Source: Cryobacterium sp. HLT2-28
Lineage (GTDB): Bacteria; Actinomycetota; Actinomycetes; Actinomycetales; Microbacteriaceae
DNA: 64,000 nt
Assembly (NCBI RefSeq): GCF_004402495.1
Contig: NZ_SOFH01000023.1
Span: 62,001-126,000 of the forward strand
Reading direction: 5' to 3'
Shown one piece after another: positions 19,172 to 28,851 of this stretch. The notes beneath the pieces were generated by a model. That model was not told the origin of the DNA. It worked only from the letters and a program-made list of their open reading frames with translations, and searched no databases. The position numbers and the translations under genes are program-made. How positions within the stretch are numbered: position 1 is the stretch's first letter; every line of letters starts with the position of its first letter.

Positions 19172-19821
19172 GCACGCCGGCGTGCGCGGACGACCTGCAG
19201 ATCGCGGGGCTGGTCAGCCTGTCCACCTGTGACTGGCCGGGCAAGCTCGTGGCAACGGTGTTCCTCCAGGGTTGTCCCCTGGCCTGCACCTACTGTCACA
19301 ACCCCGAACTGCTCGACCCGCGCACGCCGGGAACGCTCGCCTGGCAGCAGGTGCGCGAGCTCCTCGCCAAACGTCACGGCCTGCTCGACGGCGTCGTCTT
19401 CTCCGGTGGGGAACCGACCCGCCAGGCCGGCCTGGCCGCGGCGATGCGCGAAGTGAAGGAGCTCGGCTTCGGAGTCGGGATGCACACCGCCGGTCCCTAC
19501 CCGAAACGGTTCGCCGAGGTGCTTCCGCTCTGCGACTGGGTCGGCCTCGACATCAAGGCGCCCGAGCGGCTCTACGGCGCAGTCACCGGGGTGCAGTCCG
19601 CGGCGGCCAAGGCCTTCGCCTGCCTCCGGGTCGCTCTGGATTCCCCGGTGGACCTGCAGGTGCGCACCACGGTGGACCCGATGATCATGTCGGACGAGGA
19701 CGTGGCCGGGCTCACCGGCATCCTCAGCGCCCTGGGCGTGGACGAGCACGTCATCCAGACGGTGCGTTCAGAGGGCGCTCGACCGGAATACGCAGAGCGC
19801 CTGGCCGCCCACTTCGCGTGA
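19168..19821 (+). CDS. nrdG: anaerobic ribonucleotide reductase activating protein (radical SAM)
   Basis: 217-aa radical-SAM activase that generates the glycyl radical on NrdD. The [4Fe-4S] triad is Cys36-X3-Cys40-X2-Cys43 (GCPLACTYCHN), followed by the SAM-binding VVFSGGEPTRQ. It starts inside the nrdD stop (ATGA), so the two are coupled. It belongs to the group that acts on class III RNR, judged by neighbour and by LVSLSTCDWPGKLVATVFLQ at the N-terminus. Confidence 0.94.
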   Translation: MSTPACADDLQIAGLVSLSTCDWPGKLVATVFLQGCPLACTYCHNPELLDPRTPGTLAWQQVRELLAKRHGLLDGVVFSGGEPTRQAGLAAAMREVKELGFGVGMHTAGPYPKRFAEVLPLCDWVGLDIKAPERLYGAVTGVQSAAAKAFACLRVALDSPVDLQVRTTVDPMIMSDEDVAGLTGILSALGVDEHVIQTVRSEGARPEYAERLAAHFA

Positions 19822-19846
19822 TCGGCCGGTCCGGCCGGGCGCCAGG

Positions 19847-20302
19847 TCAGTCCGCTGCGTCCAGGTAGAGCCAGCGGCGATCCACCCGCACAAAGCGGCT
19901 CACCTCATGTTGTCGGCTGCGGATGCCGTCGGCGCGGCACTGCGCCGTGAATTCCACCACCCCGTCGGTGTCGAACGGTCCCCCGCGCTCGGTCCGTTCG
20001 ATGTCGAGGCGCGTCCAGACGAGGGTGGCGTCCAGTTCGAATTCGTCGGGCCGGGTGCTCGGATGCCAGGTCGAGAGCAGGTAGCCGACGTCGCCGACCG
20101 CGAACGCGCTGTACCGGGAGCGCATCAGTCGTTCGGCGGTGGGAGCGACCGAGAGGCCGTCGTGGAGCGGCCCGCAGCAGCCGAGGTAGGAGTCGCCGCT
20201 CTGGCACGGGCAGGGCCCAGGTCGGAGGGCTGTCGGTTCAGGGGTCGGCACAGCCCCATTATCGGCCACCGCCGGTGGTGGTCCAAACGGATGCCGCGGC
20301 AT
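19847..20302 (-). CDS. YchJ/UPF0225 family SEC-C motif protein
   Basis: 151 aa. An N-terminal SEC-C-like zinc motif (PCPCQSGDSYLGCCGPLHDG) is followed by the YchJ core (APTAERLMRSRYSAFAVGDVGYLLSTWHPSTRP) and a cystatin-like fold ending WLYLDAAD. Function of the family is unknown; the metal site resembles the SecA C-terminal zinc finger. The ATG has GGAG eight bases upstream; a GTG 17 codons in (VPTPEP) is an alternative that would remove a non-conserved N-terminus. Convergent with nrdG. Confidence 0.85.
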   Translation of the reverse strand: MPRHPFGPPPAVADNGAVPTPEPTALRPGPCPCQSGDSYLGCCGPLHDGLSVAPTAERLMRSRYSAFAVGDVGYLLSTWHPSTRPDEFELDATLVWTRLDIERTERGGPFDTDGVVEFTAQCRADGIRSRQHEVSRFVRVDRRWLYLDAAD

Positions 20303-20323
20303 CCGTGACGCTCCGGGGCGGCC

Positions 20324-21658
20324 TCAGAACCCGGTCGGGTCGTCCCCGTTCTCGCCCCGCTCCGGGAGGAGGTAGCGGGAGAACCAGTCGGTGGCCAGGT
20401 TGGCGGCGGCGGCGAGGGCGCCCGGTTCCTCGAACAGGTGCGTGGCTCCGTCCACGACCGTGAGTCGGCTTCGGCAGTGCAGGCGGGCCTGGGCCTGCCG
20501 GTTGAGCTCGAGCACGGCTTCGTCCGCTCCGCCCACGATCAGCAGGGTCGGGGCCTGTACGAGTGGCAGCCGGGCGCCGGCCAGGTCGGGTCGTCCTCCA
20601 CGGGAGACGACGGCCGAGATGTCGCTGGCCGGCTCCGCCGCCGCCCAGAGCGCAGCGCCCGCGCCGGTGCTCGCTCCGAAGTACCCGATCCGGCACTGTG
20701 ACGTCTCAGGGCGGTGCCGCAACCACGCGGTTGCCGCGGTCAGCCGGTTCGCGAGCAGTCCGATGTCGAAGACGTTGGATCGGTCAGTCTCCTCGTCGGC
20801 CGTGAGGAGGTCCAGGAGCAGGGTCCCCAGGCCGGCTCGGAGCAGCACCTCCGCGACGAACTGGTTGCGCGGGCTGTGCCGGCTGCTGCCGCTGCCGTGT
20901 GCGAAGAGCACGATCCCCGTGGCGCCCTGGGGCAAGCGCAGATGGCCCTCCACCAGCACGCCGTCAGCGGGGATCTCGACGTCGCGATCCAGGTCGTCGA
21001 CCACGACCCGGCCGTTGCGCATCCGCCGGGCTGCCGCATCCAGCAGCACCACGACCTCCTCGTCGCTGGTCGCGGAGAAGTCCCGGTAGTGGTTCCCGAC
21101 GGCGACCAGCCGGTGCGGAGCCAGGACGCAGACGACCTCGTCGGCCCCCGGAAGGTTTCCGACCGTTTCCGCCGGCACCACCGGCGCGGCCATGATCACC
21201 GTCGCCGCGCCGAGGTGACGGGCCACCTCACAGGCCACGCGGGCCGTGGAGCCCGTGGCGATGCCGTCGTCGACGATGACAACGGTGCGCCCCGTCAGAT
21301 CCACCCGCTCCCGGCCCAGTCTGAGGCCGGCCACCCGCTCGTCCAGCAGTGTCCGCTCTCGACGTTCCACGGTGCGGAGCTCCTCAGCGGTCACGCCGGT
21401 GAGAGTGAGCACCTCCGTGTTGAGCACGCGGGCGCCGCCTTCGCCGATCGCCCCCATGGCGAGTTCGGGTTGGTACGGAACCCCGAGCTTGCGGACCACG
21501 ATCACGTCGAGCGGCGCGTGGAGGGCCTCGGCGACCTCGAACGCGACGGGAACACCGCCGCGCGGCAGACCGAGCACGACCACATCCCGGTCACGCAGGT
21601 GGAGAAGGCGTTCGGCGAGTTGGCGACCCGCATCGACGCGATCGGCGAAGACGACCAT
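20324..21658 (-). CDS. phosphoribosyltransferase-dienelactone hydrolase fusion protein
   Basis: 444 aa with two domains. Residues 1-210 are a type I phosphoribosyltransferase; the PRPP loop is VVIVDDGIATGST (126-138), and GLPRGGVPVAFEVA is the N-terminal conserved strand. Residues 220-440 are an alpha/beta hydrolase: VLFAHGSGSSRHSPRN (oxyanion region), nucleophile Ser in GASTGAGAA, Asp in VGGADEAV and His in DGATHLFEEPG. The same fusion is known in mycobacteria, in genes responsive to hypoxia. Substrates are unknown. Monocistronic; its neighbour nrdDG is also an anaerobic function, which fits but does not prove a low-oxygen role. Confidence 0.87.
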   Translation of the reverse strand: MVVFADRVDAGRQLAERLLHLRDRDVVVLGLPRGGVPVAFEVAEALHAPLDVIVVRKLGVPYQPELAMGAIGEGGARVLNTEVLTLTGVTAEELRTVERRERTLLDERVAGLRLGRERVDLTGRTVVIVDDGIATGSTARVACEVARHLGAATVIMAAPVVPAETVGNLPGADEVVCVLAPHRLVAVGNHYRDFSATSDEEVVVLLDAAARRMRNGRVVVDDLDRDVEIPADGVLVEGHLRLPQGATGIVLFAHGSGSSRHSPRNQFVAEVLLRAGLGTLLLDLLTADEETDRSNVFDIGLLANRLTAATAWLRHRPETSQCRIGYFGASTGAGAALWAAAEPASDISAVVSRGGRPDLAGARLPLVQAPTLLIVGGADEAVLELNRQAQARLHCRSRLTVVDGATHLFEEPGALAAAANLATDWFSRYLLPERGENGDDPTGF

Positions 21659-21752
21659 TGTCCGGAACCTCCTTGATCGAGCGGATGATTGTGCTCCCGC
21701 ACATCATCCCCCCGACCGGGGCTCCCCGACAGGGGCGGGCCGGACCGTGAAA

Positions 21753-21777
21753 AAGACCCGCTCAGTGAGCGGGTCTT
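21753..21777 (-). terminator. second of two tandem terminators after tRNA-Ala
   Basis: Perfect dyad AAGACCCGCTCA/TGAGCGGGTCTT. On the minus strand it ends in TTTTTC, the form of an intrinsic terminator. It repeats the hairpin 40 bp nearer the tRNA. Confidence 0.75.
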
Positions 21778-21792
21778 CCCTGCCAAACAAAA

Positions 21793-21817
21793 AAGACCCA
21801 CTCAGTGAGCGGGTCTT
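21793..21817 (-). terminator. first of two tandem terminators after tRNA-Ala
   Basis: Dyad AAGACCCGCTCACTGAGTGGGTCTT on the minus strand with one mispair, followed by TTTTTTGTTT. It lies 18 bases beyond the tRNA CCA end. Nearly the same sequence recurs 40 bp downstream, so one copy probably arose by local duplication. Confidence 0.8.
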
Positions 21818-21834
21818 CTTCGTCAAACAGTTTT

Positions 21835-21910
21835 TGGTGGATCCGAGGGGATTCGAACCCCTGACCCCCTGCATGCCATGCAGGTGCGCTACCAGCTGCG
21901 CCACGGACCC
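21835..21910 (-). tRNA. tRNA-Ala (GGC)
   Basis: A 76-nt cloverleaf including an encoded CCA. The anticodon arm is CCTGC-ATGGCAT-GCAGG, giving anticodon GGC (codon GCC). The T-loop GGTTCGAATCC and D-loop AGCTGGTAGCGC are standard. It sits between rsfS and the divergent-facing PRT-hydrolase gene and has two terminators behind it. Confidence 0.95.
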
Positions 21911-21997
21911 AGATTGTGCTTCGGCCGGATTCCATTTCTTCCGGCCCGAAACAACTTCTCTAGGCTACTACATCCCCAGCCTGTTGAGTACCAACTG

Positions 21998-22375
21998 CTA
22001 CTCCTGGACCTTGTGGGCGGGCAGCTCGATCGGAATGACGGGGCAGTCCTTCCAAAGACGCTCGAGGGAGTAGTAGACGCGTTCTTCCTCGTGGAAGACA
22101 TGGACGACGAGGTCTCCGAAGTCGACGAGGATCCAACGGCCCTCGGCGCGGCCCTCGCGACGCAGGGGCTTGTGGCCGGCCTCGGTGAGCTTGTCTTCGA
22201 TCTCGCCGGCGATGGCCACGACGTTGCGCTCTGAGCGCCCCGTGACGATCAGGAAGATGTCGGCAAGCGGAAGGGGGTTCGAGACGTCGATCGCGACGAG
22301 GTCCTCCCCCGCTTTCGAGTCTGCGGCGGCAGCGGCCAGCTTGAGGAGCTCGAGAGCATGGGCAGAAGCGGTCAT
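21998..22375 (-). CDS. rsfS: ribosome silencing factor RsfS
   Basis: 125-aa RsfS/DUF143 protein that binds L14 on the 50S subunit and blocks subunit joining under starvation. Conserved segments are VAIDVSNPLPLADIFLIVTG, LRREGRAEGRWILVDFGDLV and VHVFHEEERVYYSLERLW. The start is set at MTASAHALE, the usual family start. It is the last protein gene of the rplU-to-rsfS run, directly downstream of nadD and a membrane protein, the order found in many bacteria. Confidence 0.94.
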   Translation of the reverse strand: MTASAHALELLKLAAAAADSKAGEDLVAIDVSNPLPLADIFLIVTGRSERNVVAIAGEIEDKLTEAGHKPLRREGRAEGRWILVDFGDLVVHVFHEEERVYYSLERLWKDCPVIPIELPAHKVQE

Positions 22376-22415
22376 CGAATGGATCCCTGAGTTAGTGAAA
22401 GCGAATGAAGTGGCA

Positions 22416-23420
22416 TTAGAAGATCTTGAGAACGTAGCCGGCAATGAACAGCGCAACAACGCCGAGGGCGAGCACGCCGACGGTGATCGTCAGGACGGTG
22501 GGAAGCGTCACCCCGCGCTTGGCCGGCGGCGCCATCACGCCCCTGGTCGAGGCGTGGGTGCTGACAGCGCGGCTGGCACTCACCGGGGCGACGTCGCTGT
22601 GGTGACCGCTCTCATCGAGCTGGTCGAGCATGTGGTCCATTTCGGCGGAATCGAACAGGTTCGGATGCGCGCCCGTCGAGCCGAGACTGCGCGGCAGGTC
22701 GATCGACCCGGTGATCATGATCTCGCCGGTGCTGGTCAACGGTCCGGAGGTCGTGCCCTGGTGCGGGATCGACGGCAGGATGAGGGCGTTGGTGGTCGTG
22801 GGGATTCCGCCGGCGCTGATCCCGCGGCTCATCAGCTGGTCGAACGGCTCGATCGGTGATCCGCCGGGAAAGGAACCGTCGTCTTCGTCACGATCGAGGG
22901 ACCAGTGACCGACCGGCGGGTGGAGCACCCCGGGGCGGGCCCGGGCAGAGGCCGTGGAAGAGGTCTTCGATTCGACGAGGAACTCGACGGGCACGGCCTG
23001 CTTCGCTTTGACCTGCGTCGCCTCGACGACGGGGGTCTCGGCTGCGGACAACTCGACCGGGGCCGGCTCGGACGGGCCCGATTCGTCGTCGTGGCCCTGG
23101 GCCAGCTGCAGGGAGCGCAGTTCACGGCGGGTCAGGGTTCGTTCGGGGACGGGCTGGCGCGGGGCGCTCACCGCGCCGGCCCAGCCGGACTTCGTCGCCG
23201 GCGGCGCGAAAACGGATGCGGAAGCGGGCTCGGTGTCCGGTGTGACGGCGGCGGGCGTGACAGGGACCGGGGCCGGGGGTCGCACCGGCGTGGTGCCGGA
23301 CGTGTGCGTGGGGATGTGGGTCGACGAATGCTGCTGGTCTGCCGAGGCAGGCTCGTGCCCCTGGGCCAACTCGCGCGCTTGACGACGCGTCAGTGGCTGT
23401 GGGTCATTACCCAACGTCAT
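22416..23420 (-). CDS. hypothetical protein with one C-terminal membrane helix, between nadD and rsfS
   Basis: 334 aa, not a recognised family. It is mostly disordered (Pro/Thr/Ser/Ala-rich), with a motif seen twice, [12 protein letters not shown] near residue 10 and [14 protein letters not shown] near 95. One hydrophobic helix at about 307-331 ([20 protein letters not shown]) leaves a very short tail, so it would be tail-anchored with the long part probably in the cytoplasm. The ATG overlaps the nadD stop (ATGA). Placement suggests co-expression with NAD and ribosome genes, not a defined role. Confidence 0.75.
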   Translation of the reverse strand: MTLGNDPQPLTRRQARELAQGHEPASADQQHSSTHIPTHTSGTTPVRPPAPVPVTPAAVTPDTEPASASVFAPPATKSGWAGAVSAPRQPVPERTLTRRELRSLQLAQGHDDESGPSEPAPVELSAAETPVVEATQVKAKQAVPVEFLVESKTSSTASARARPGVLHPPVGHWSLDRDEDDGSFPGGSPIEPFDQLMSRGISAGGIPTTTNALILPSIPHQGTTSGPLTSTGEIMITGSIDLPRSLGSTGAHPNLFDSAEMDHMLDQLDESGHHSDVAPVSASRAVSTHASTRGVMAPPAKRGVTLPTVLTITVGVLALGVVALFIAGYVLKIF

Positions 23421-24010
23421 GCCACACTCCGATACAGATGATGCTTTGAGATGTACTGGACAACCCCATCGGGGACCAGATACCAGACCGGGAATCCCCG
23501 GTTCACACGTGCCCGGCAGTCTGTGGACGAGATAGCCAAAGCCGGAACTTCCAACAAGCTTACGTCCTGGTTCGGCAATCCCGAAACGCTGAGCTCATGT
23601 CCCGGACGACTCACAGCCACGAAGTGGGCGAGGTCCCAGAGCTCCTGGACGTCTTTCCAGCTCAGGATCTGACGGATCGCGTCGGCGCCGGTGATGAAGA
23701 AGAGCTCAGCGTCCGGGTGCTGGGCGTGCAGGTCGCGGAGCGTGTCGATCGTGTAGGTGGGTCCGGTGCGGTCGATGTCGACCCGGCTCACCGTGAAGCG
23801 CGGATTCGACGCCGTCGCGATGACCGTCATCAGGTAACGGTGTTCACTGACCGTCACATCGGACTTCTGCCACGGCTGGCCGGTCGGCACGAAGATCACC
23901 TCGTCGAGGTCGAAGCTCTGCGCGACCTCGCTCGCGGCCACGAGGTGCCCGTGGTGGATCGGGTCGAAGGTGCCGCCCATCACACCGATTCTCAGACGGC
24001 GCTCCGGCAT
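23417..24010 (-). CDS. nadD: nicotinate-nucleotide adenylyltransferase
   Basis: 197-aa nucleotidyltransferase joining nicotinate mononucleotide and ATP to form deamido-NAD. Conserved sites are [15 protein letters not shown] (with the HxGH motif), [20 protein letters not shown] and the C-terminal [10 protein letters not shown] (ISST motif). The start is at MPERRLRIG; a GAGG lies 11 bases before it. The 30 codons upstream in the same frame overlap the small membrane protein gene and are not part of it. Confidence 0.95.
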   Translation of the reverse strand: MPERRLRIGVMGGTFDPIHHGHLVAASEVAQSFDLDEVIFVPTGQPWQKSDVTVSEHRYLMTVIATASNPRFTVSRVDIDRTGPTYTIDTLRDLHAQHPDAELFFITGADAIRQILSWKDVQELWDLAHFVAVSRPGHELSVSGLPNQDVSLLEVPALAISSTDCRARVNRGFPVWYLVPDGVVQYISKHHLYRSVA

Positions 24011-24023
24011 CGAAACGTCAGCC

Positions 24024-24224
24024 TCAGTGGCCGGCGCGGGCGCCGCCGTGAGCGTCGGCGTATGCCTTCGCCTTGGCCTGGTGGCGGTTCGCCACGTCAC
24101 GGTACGACCAGACGACGACGCCGAGGGCGGCGAAGGTCACGAGGGCGATCAGGCCGTAGACGAACGTCGGCATGGGCAAGGCGACCTGTTCGGCCTGCGC
24201 GAGCACTACGTTCAGGAACGACAT
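24024..24224 (-). CDS. small single-span membrane protein upstream of nadD
   Basis: 66 aa. One hydrophobic helix (about 17-38, [20 protein letters not shown]) is followed by a basic, Ala/Lys/His-rich tail ([20 protein letters not shown]). The start is chosen at [10 protein letters not shown] for the GGAG five bases upstream. It lies 13 bp before nadD and 72 bp after proA. No function is known; its place in the operon suggests a conserved small protein. Confidence 0.7.
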   Translation of the reverse strand: MSFLNVVLAQAEQVALPMPTFVYGLIALVTFAALGVVVWSYRDVANRHQAKAKAYADAHGGARAGH

Positions 24225-24296
24225 GGGTTCTCCATTCAGAGGCGGTTCAGGGGTGCCCGGCAAGATTGGACGACTCCGACAGTATTCTAGCGGGGC

Positions 24297-25568
24297 CTAC
24301 GCGCGCACCTGGCCCGAGCCACGCACGATCCATTTGGTGCTGGTCAGTTCCGGCAGGCCCATCGGCCCCCTGGCGTGCAGTTTCTGGGTCGAAATGCCCA
24401 CTTCGGCACCGAATCCGAATTCGCCGCCATCGGTGAACCGGGTGGAGGCGTTGACCATGACGGCGGCGGAGTCGACCTCGGCCAGGAACCGCTCGGCGTT
24501 GACGACGTCGTTGGTGATGATCGATTCGGTGTGCCCGGTGGAGTAGCGGCGGATGTGCGCGATCGCGTCATCGAGCGAGTCGACCACGGCCACGGAGACC
24601 TCGAGGCCCATATATTCGGTGCCCCAGTCTTCCTCGGTCGCCGGCACCGCGGCCGGGAAGATCTCCCGCACCCGCGCGTCCCCGTGGACCGTGACGCCGG
24701 ATGCGGCGAGCTTCGCCAGCACGCCGGGGAGCAGCCGTGCGGCGGCATCCCGGTGCACGAGGAGGGTTTCGAGGGCGTTGCAGACGCTGGGCCGCTGCAC
24801 CTTCGAGTTGTGCACGATCTCCACCGCCCAGTCTGCGTTGGCGCTCTCGTCGAGGAAGATGTGCACGACTCCCGCCCCGGTCTCGATCACGGGCACCTTC
24901 GACTGGTTCACGACCGCCTGGATCAGGCCGGCACTTCCCCGGGGGATGAGCACGTCGACGTGGCCGCGGGCCTGCATCAGCAGGGTGGCGCCCTCGCGCC
25001 CGAAGGGGTCGATCGTCTGCACCGACTCCGCGGGAAGCCCGGACGAACCGATCGCCTGCTGTAACAGGCCGACCAGGACCCGGTTGGTGTTCTCCGCGGC
25101 GGATCCGCCGCGGAGTACGACGGCGTTGCCGCTCTTGAGCGCGATCGCGGCGATGTCGACGGTGACGTTGGGCCTGGCCTCATAGATGACCCCGACCACG
25201 CCGAAGGGCACCCGCACCTGGCTGATCCTGATGCCGTTGGGCAGGCTTTTCCCCCGCACCACCTCGCCGATCGGGTCGGTGAGCAGGGCGATCTGCTCGA
25301 CGGCGGCGGCGAGTCCTTCGATCCGGGCCTCGTCCAGCATGAGGCGGTCGAGCATCCCGCCGGACAGGCCGTTCTCGCGGCCGGCGGCCAGGTCGGCGCG
25401 GTTGGCGGTGAGGATGTCGGGGACGTTCCCGCGCAGCGCGGCGGACACCGCGGCCAGCGCCCGGTTCTTCACCTGGGTCGGCGCGGCGGCGAGGTCAACC
25501 GCCGCCCGCCGGGACGCCTCGAGGATGGGCGTGAGTTGGACAGTGTCGGTCAGGGTCTGTGAGGACAT
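24297..25568 (-). CDS. proA: glutamate-5-semialdehyde dehydrogenase (gamma-glutamyl phosphate reductase)
   Basis: 423-aa NADPH-dependent enzyme, second step of proline synthesis. The aldehyde dehydrogenase fold is marked by VPFGVVGVIYEARPNVTVD, ALKSGNAVVLRGGSAA, LIPRGSAGLIQAV and the active-site Cys in VQRPSVCNALETLL. It starts nine bases after the second proB copy. Length is standard. Confidence 0.96.
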   Translation of the reverse strand: MSSQTLTDTVQLTPILEASRRAAVDLAAAPTQVKNRALAAVSAALRGNVPDILTANRADLAAGRENGLSGGMLDRLMLDEARIEGLAAAVEQIALLTDPIGEVVRGKSLPNGIRISQVRVPFGVVGVIYEARPNVTVDIAAIALKSGNAVVLRGGSAAENTNRVLVGLLQQAIGSSGLPAESVQTIDPFGREGATLLMQARGHVDVLIPRGSAGLIQAVVNQSKVPVIETGAGVVHIFLDESANADWAVEIVHNSKVQRPSVCNALETLLVHRDAAARLLPGVLAKLAASGVTVHGDARVREIFPAAVPATEEDWGTEYMGLEVSVAVVDSLDDAIAHIRRYSTGHTESIITNDVVNAERFLAEVDSAAVMVNASTRFTDGGEFGFGAEVGISTQKLHARGPMGLPELTSTKWIVRGSGQVRA

Positions 25569-25577
25569 CCCGGCAGT

Positions 25578-26426
25578 TTACGCGACGGGGCCGCCGGAGC
25601 GCTGGGTGGTCTGCCGAGCAGGGCTGCCGGGCCGCAGGGTGGGCGCGCCGGCGCTCGGTTCGAACCAGGTTCCGACCAGGTCACCGCGGAGGGCCTCGGC
25701 GACCAGCGCTGTCGAGGTGACCAGGACTGCGGTGCCGGCGTCGGCCGCGATCCGGGCCGCCGACACCTTGGTGCCCGCACCCCCGGTGCCCACGCCGGAA
25801 CGGCTTGCGCCGAATTCGACGCCGGGCAGCCGGTCGCCGGCGCCGACGTGCGAGATCGGCTCGGCACCCGGCAAGTGCGGCGGACGGGTGTAGAGCGCGT
25901 CGACGTCGCTGAGCAGCACGAGCAGGTCGGCCTTGATCAGGGTGGCGACGAGGGCCGCGAGCCGGTCGTTGTCGCCGAACCGGATCTCGTGGGTCGCGAC
26001 GGTGTCGTTCTCATTGACGATCGGCAGGATGCGCAGCCCGAGCAGCCGGTCCATGGCCCGGTGCGCGTTGCTGCGGTGTGACGGGTTCTCGAGGTCGCCC
26101 GCCGTGAGGAGCACCTGGCCGGCGACGATGTCGTACCGATCGAGGCTGTCCTGGTAGCGGAAAATCAGCAGGTTCTGACCGACGGATGCCGCGGCCTGCT
26201 GGGTGGCGAGGTCGGTGGGCCGTTCGTCGAGCTGAAGGTAGGGCATCCCGGTGGCAATGGCTCCGGAGGACACGAGCACGATTTCCGCTCCGCGCCCATG
26301 GGCCGTGGCGAGGGCGTCGACCAGCGGGGCGATCTGGCCGGCGTTCTCGCCGCTGATCGACGAGGACCCGACCTTGACGACGATGCGCGCCGCCGATGCG
26401 ATCTCATTCCGTGCGAGCACGCTCAT
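25578..26426 (-). CDS. proB: glutamate 5-kinase, second tandem copy
   Basis: 282-aa amino-acid kinase that phosphorylates glutamate in proline synthesis. All kinase motifs are intact: [69 protein letters not shown]. There is no PUA domain. The C-terminal 25 residues (Pro/Gly/Gln-rich) exceed those of the first copy. The ATG has GGGGA directly before it; the GTG two codons in (VLARNEI) has better spacing and may be the true start. It follows the first copy by 13 bases. Confidence 0.9.
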   Translation of the reverse strand: MSVLARNEIASAARIVVKVGSSSISGENAGQIAPLVDALATAHGRGAEIVLVSSGAIATGMPYLQLDERPTDLATQQAAASVGQNLLIFRYQDSLDRYDIVAGQVLLTAGDLENPSHRSNAHRAMDRLLGLRILPIVNENDTVATHEIRFGDNDRLAALVATLIKADLLVLLSDVDALYTRPPHLPGAEPISHVGAGDRLPGVEFGASRSGVGTGGAGTKVSAARIAADAGTAVLVTSTALVAEALRGDLVGTWFEPSAGAPTLRPGSPARQTTQRSGGPVA

Positions 26427-26439
26427 TCCCCGGCCCGGG

Positions 26440-27249
26440 TCACAGGAGCGCGCGCCCGGGCGCCGTGGGCATCGGCTCGAACCAGGTGCCGACCTCCTCG
26501 CCGCGGAGGGCATCCGCGGCGAGTCCGGTCGCGGTCACGAGCACCGCGGTGCCGGCGGACGCGGCCAGCCGGGCCGCCTTCACCTTGGTGTTGGCGCCGC
26601 CGGTTCCGACGCCGCCCGCCGCCTTGGTCGCCCCGAATTCCATACCGGCGAGTTCTTCGTCGAAGCCGATGTGGTCGATCCGTTCGGCGCCGGGCAGGTG
26701 CGGGGGCTTGGTGTAGAGCGAGTCGACATCGCTGAGCAGCAGCAGCAGGTCGGCCCGGATGAGCACGGACAGCATGGCCGCGAGGCGGTCATTGTCGCCG
26801 AACCGCAGGCCGTAGGTGGCCACGGTGTCGTTCTCGTTGACGATCGGCATGATCCGGAGGTCGAGGAGCCGGTTCACCGCACGGCGGGTGTTGCTGCGGT
26901 GCGGCTCGTTGAGGAGGTCTCCCTCGGTGAGCAGCACCTGCCCCGCGGCGATGCCGTGCCGGTCGAGGGTCTCCTGGTAGCGGGCGGTGAGCACGTTCTG
27001 CCCCACGGACGCGGCCGCCTGCTGGGTGGCCAGGTCGCTCGGTCGCCCGTCGAGGTTCAGGTGGCTCATCCCGCTCGCGACGGCCCCTGAGGACACCAGG
27101 ACCACCTCGACGCCGCGCCCGTGCGTCTCGGCGAGGGCTTCGATCAGCGGTGCGATCTGGTCGGCGTTGTCACCGCTGATCGAGGAGGAGCCGACCTTCA
27201 CCACGATCCGGCGCGCGGAGGACACCTGGGCGCGGGCTCTGGCGCTCAT
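26440..27249 (-). CDS. proB: glutamate 5-kinase, first tandem copy
   Basis: 269-aa amino-acid kinase, closely similar to its downstream neighbour over its length, also without a PUA domain. Motifs: [69 protein letters not shown]. The ATG overlaps the obg stop (ATGA). Having the canonical position obg-proB-proA, this could be the ancestral copy and the other the duplicate, or the reverse; both appear functional. Confidence 0.9.
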   Translation of the reverse strand: MSARARAQVSSARRIVVKVGSSSISGDNADQIAPLIEALAETHGRGVEVVLVSSGAVASGMSHLNLDGRPSDLATQQAAASVGQNVLTARYQETLDRHGIAAGQVLLTEGDLLNEPHRSNTRRAVNRLLDLRIMPIVNENDTVATYGLRFGDNDRLAAMLSVLIRADLLLLLSDVDSLYTKPPHLPGAERIDHIGFDEELAGMEFGATKAAGGVGTGGANTKVKAARLAASAGTAVLVTATGLAADALRGEEVGTWFEPMPTAPGRALL

Positions 27250-28823
27250 TCGGACTCGCCTTCCTGCTTTCCCTTCACCGGGATTGAACCGTCGCCGGTC
27301 ACGTCGCCGTTGAATTCCTCTTCGCCGGTGGACCACATGCCGGCTTCGCGTTCGCGGATGAGTTCGGCGCGGGCGGCCGCCTTGGCGTCCATCCGCCCGA
27401 AGTACTCCTCGCGACGTTCGTTGCTCGTGCGGCGCTTGGAGTCGTCGAGCCGGGTGTCCGTTCCGCGGGGCGCGGTGATCAGCTCGGCCGTTGACGTGAG
27501 CGTGGGCTCCCAGTCGAAGACGACGCCGTTGCCGGGGCCGATGATGACCGTCGACCCGGCGATGGCGCCGGCCTTGAACAGTTCGTTCTCGATCCCGAGC
27601 TTGGCCAGCCGGTCGGCGAGGAACCCGACCGCTTCATCGTTGGTGAAGTCGGTCTGCTGCACCCAGCGTTCAGGCTTGGTGCCGATGATCCGGTAGATGT
27701 TGCCGAACGAGCCACCCTCGACCTTGACGACGAAACCGCTGTCGTCGACGGCCTTGGGGCGGATGACGATGCGCGGCTTGGCCGCCTGCGTCGCCGCTGC
27801 CTCGACCCGGCCGGCTTCGACGACCTCGGCCAGCGCGTAGTTGAGCGCGCGAAGGCCCTCGTGGCTGACCGTGGAGATCTCGAACACGCGGTACCCGCGC
27901 GCCTCGAGGTCGCCCTTGACGAAGTCCGCGAGTTCGCGGGCCTCCGGCACGTCGATCTTGTTCAGCGCGACGAGCTGCGGCCGGTCGAGCAGCGGCTTCT
28001 GGCCTTCGGGGACCGGGTAGGCCGCCAGCTCGCCGAGGATGACGTCGAGGTCGCTGAGCGGGTCGCGGTCGGGGTCGAGGGTGGCGCAGTCGAGGATGTG
28101 CAGCAGCGCGGTGCAGCGCTCGACGTGACGCAGGAATTCGAGCCCGAGCCCCTTGCCCTCGCTGGCGCCCTCGATCAGGCCGGGAACGTCGGCGACGGTG
28201 TACCGCACCTCGCCGGCGTCGACGACGCCGAGGTTGGGGTGCAGGGTGGTGAAGGGGTAGTCGGCGATCTTGGGACGTGCGGCCGAGATCGCCGCGATCA
28301 GGCTGGACTTGCCGGCCGACGGGTAGCCGACGAGCGCCACATCCGCCACGGTCTTGAGCTCGAGCTGGATGTCGCCTTCCCAGCCGTAAGTGCCGAGGAG
28401 TGCGAAACCGGGCGCCTTGCGTTTGGTCGAGGCGAGGGCTGCGTTGCCGAGCCCGCCCTGGCCGCCGGGCGCGACGACGATGCGGAAGCCGGGTTCCGTC
28501 ATGTCGGCGAGTTCATTGCCTTCGGCGTCCTTGACGACGGTGCCCAGCGGCACGGACAGCTCCATCAGGTCGCTGGCGTAGCCGGCGCGGTGGTCGCCCA
28601 TACCGGGGCCGCCGTTGGAGGAGCTGCGGTGCGGCGAACGGTGGTAGCCGAGCAGCGTGGTCACCTGGGGGTCGGCCACGAGCACGATGTCGCCGCCGTT
28701 TCCGCCGTTTCCGCCGTCGGGGCCGGCGAGGGGCTTGAATTTCTCCCGCTTGACGGAGACACAGCCGTTCCCTCCGTTGCCCGCTCTCAGGTGCAGCGTG
28801 ACGTGGTCAACGAATGTGGCCAT
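27246..28823 (-). CDS. obg: GTPase Obg/CgtA
   Basis: 525-aa essential ribosome-assembly GTPase. N-terminal glycine-rich Obg fold ([32 protein letters not shown]), G domain with P-loop GYPSAGKS (166-173), switch DVPGLIEGA and LNKID, then an OCT domain ([18 protein letters not shown], ending [10 protein letters not shown]) and a long charged C-terminal tail of about 70 residues, as seen in actinobacterial Obg. It lies downstream of rpmA with a terminator-like hairpin between. Confidence 0.96.
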   Translation of the reverse strand: MATFVDHVTLHLRAGNGGNGCVSVKREKFKPLAGPDGGNGGNGGDIVLVADPQVTTLLGYHRSPHRSSSNGGPGMGDHRAGYASDLMELSVPLGTVVKDAEGNELADMTEPGFRIVVAPGGQGGLGNAALASTKRKAPGFALLGTYGWEGDIQLELKTVADVALVGYPSAGKSSLIAAISAARPKIADYPFTTLHPNLGVVDAGEVRYTVADVPGLIEGASEGKGLGLEFLRHVERCTALLHILDCATLDPDRDPLSDLDVILGELAAYPVPEGQKPLLDRPQLVALNKIDVPEARELADFVKGDLEARGYRVFEISTVSHEGLRALNYALAEVVEAGRVEAAATQAAKPRIVIRPKAVDDSGFVVKVEGGSFGNIYRIIGTKPERWVQQTDFTNDEAVGFLADRLAKLGIENELFKAGAIAGSTVIIGPGNGVVFDWEPTLTSTAELITAPRGTDTRLDDSKRRTSNERREEYFGRMDAKAAARAELIREREAGMWSTGEEEFNGDVTGDGSIPVKGKQEGESE

Positions 28824-28851
28824 GGGGTGCCCCTTTCAGGTGGCGAAAACA

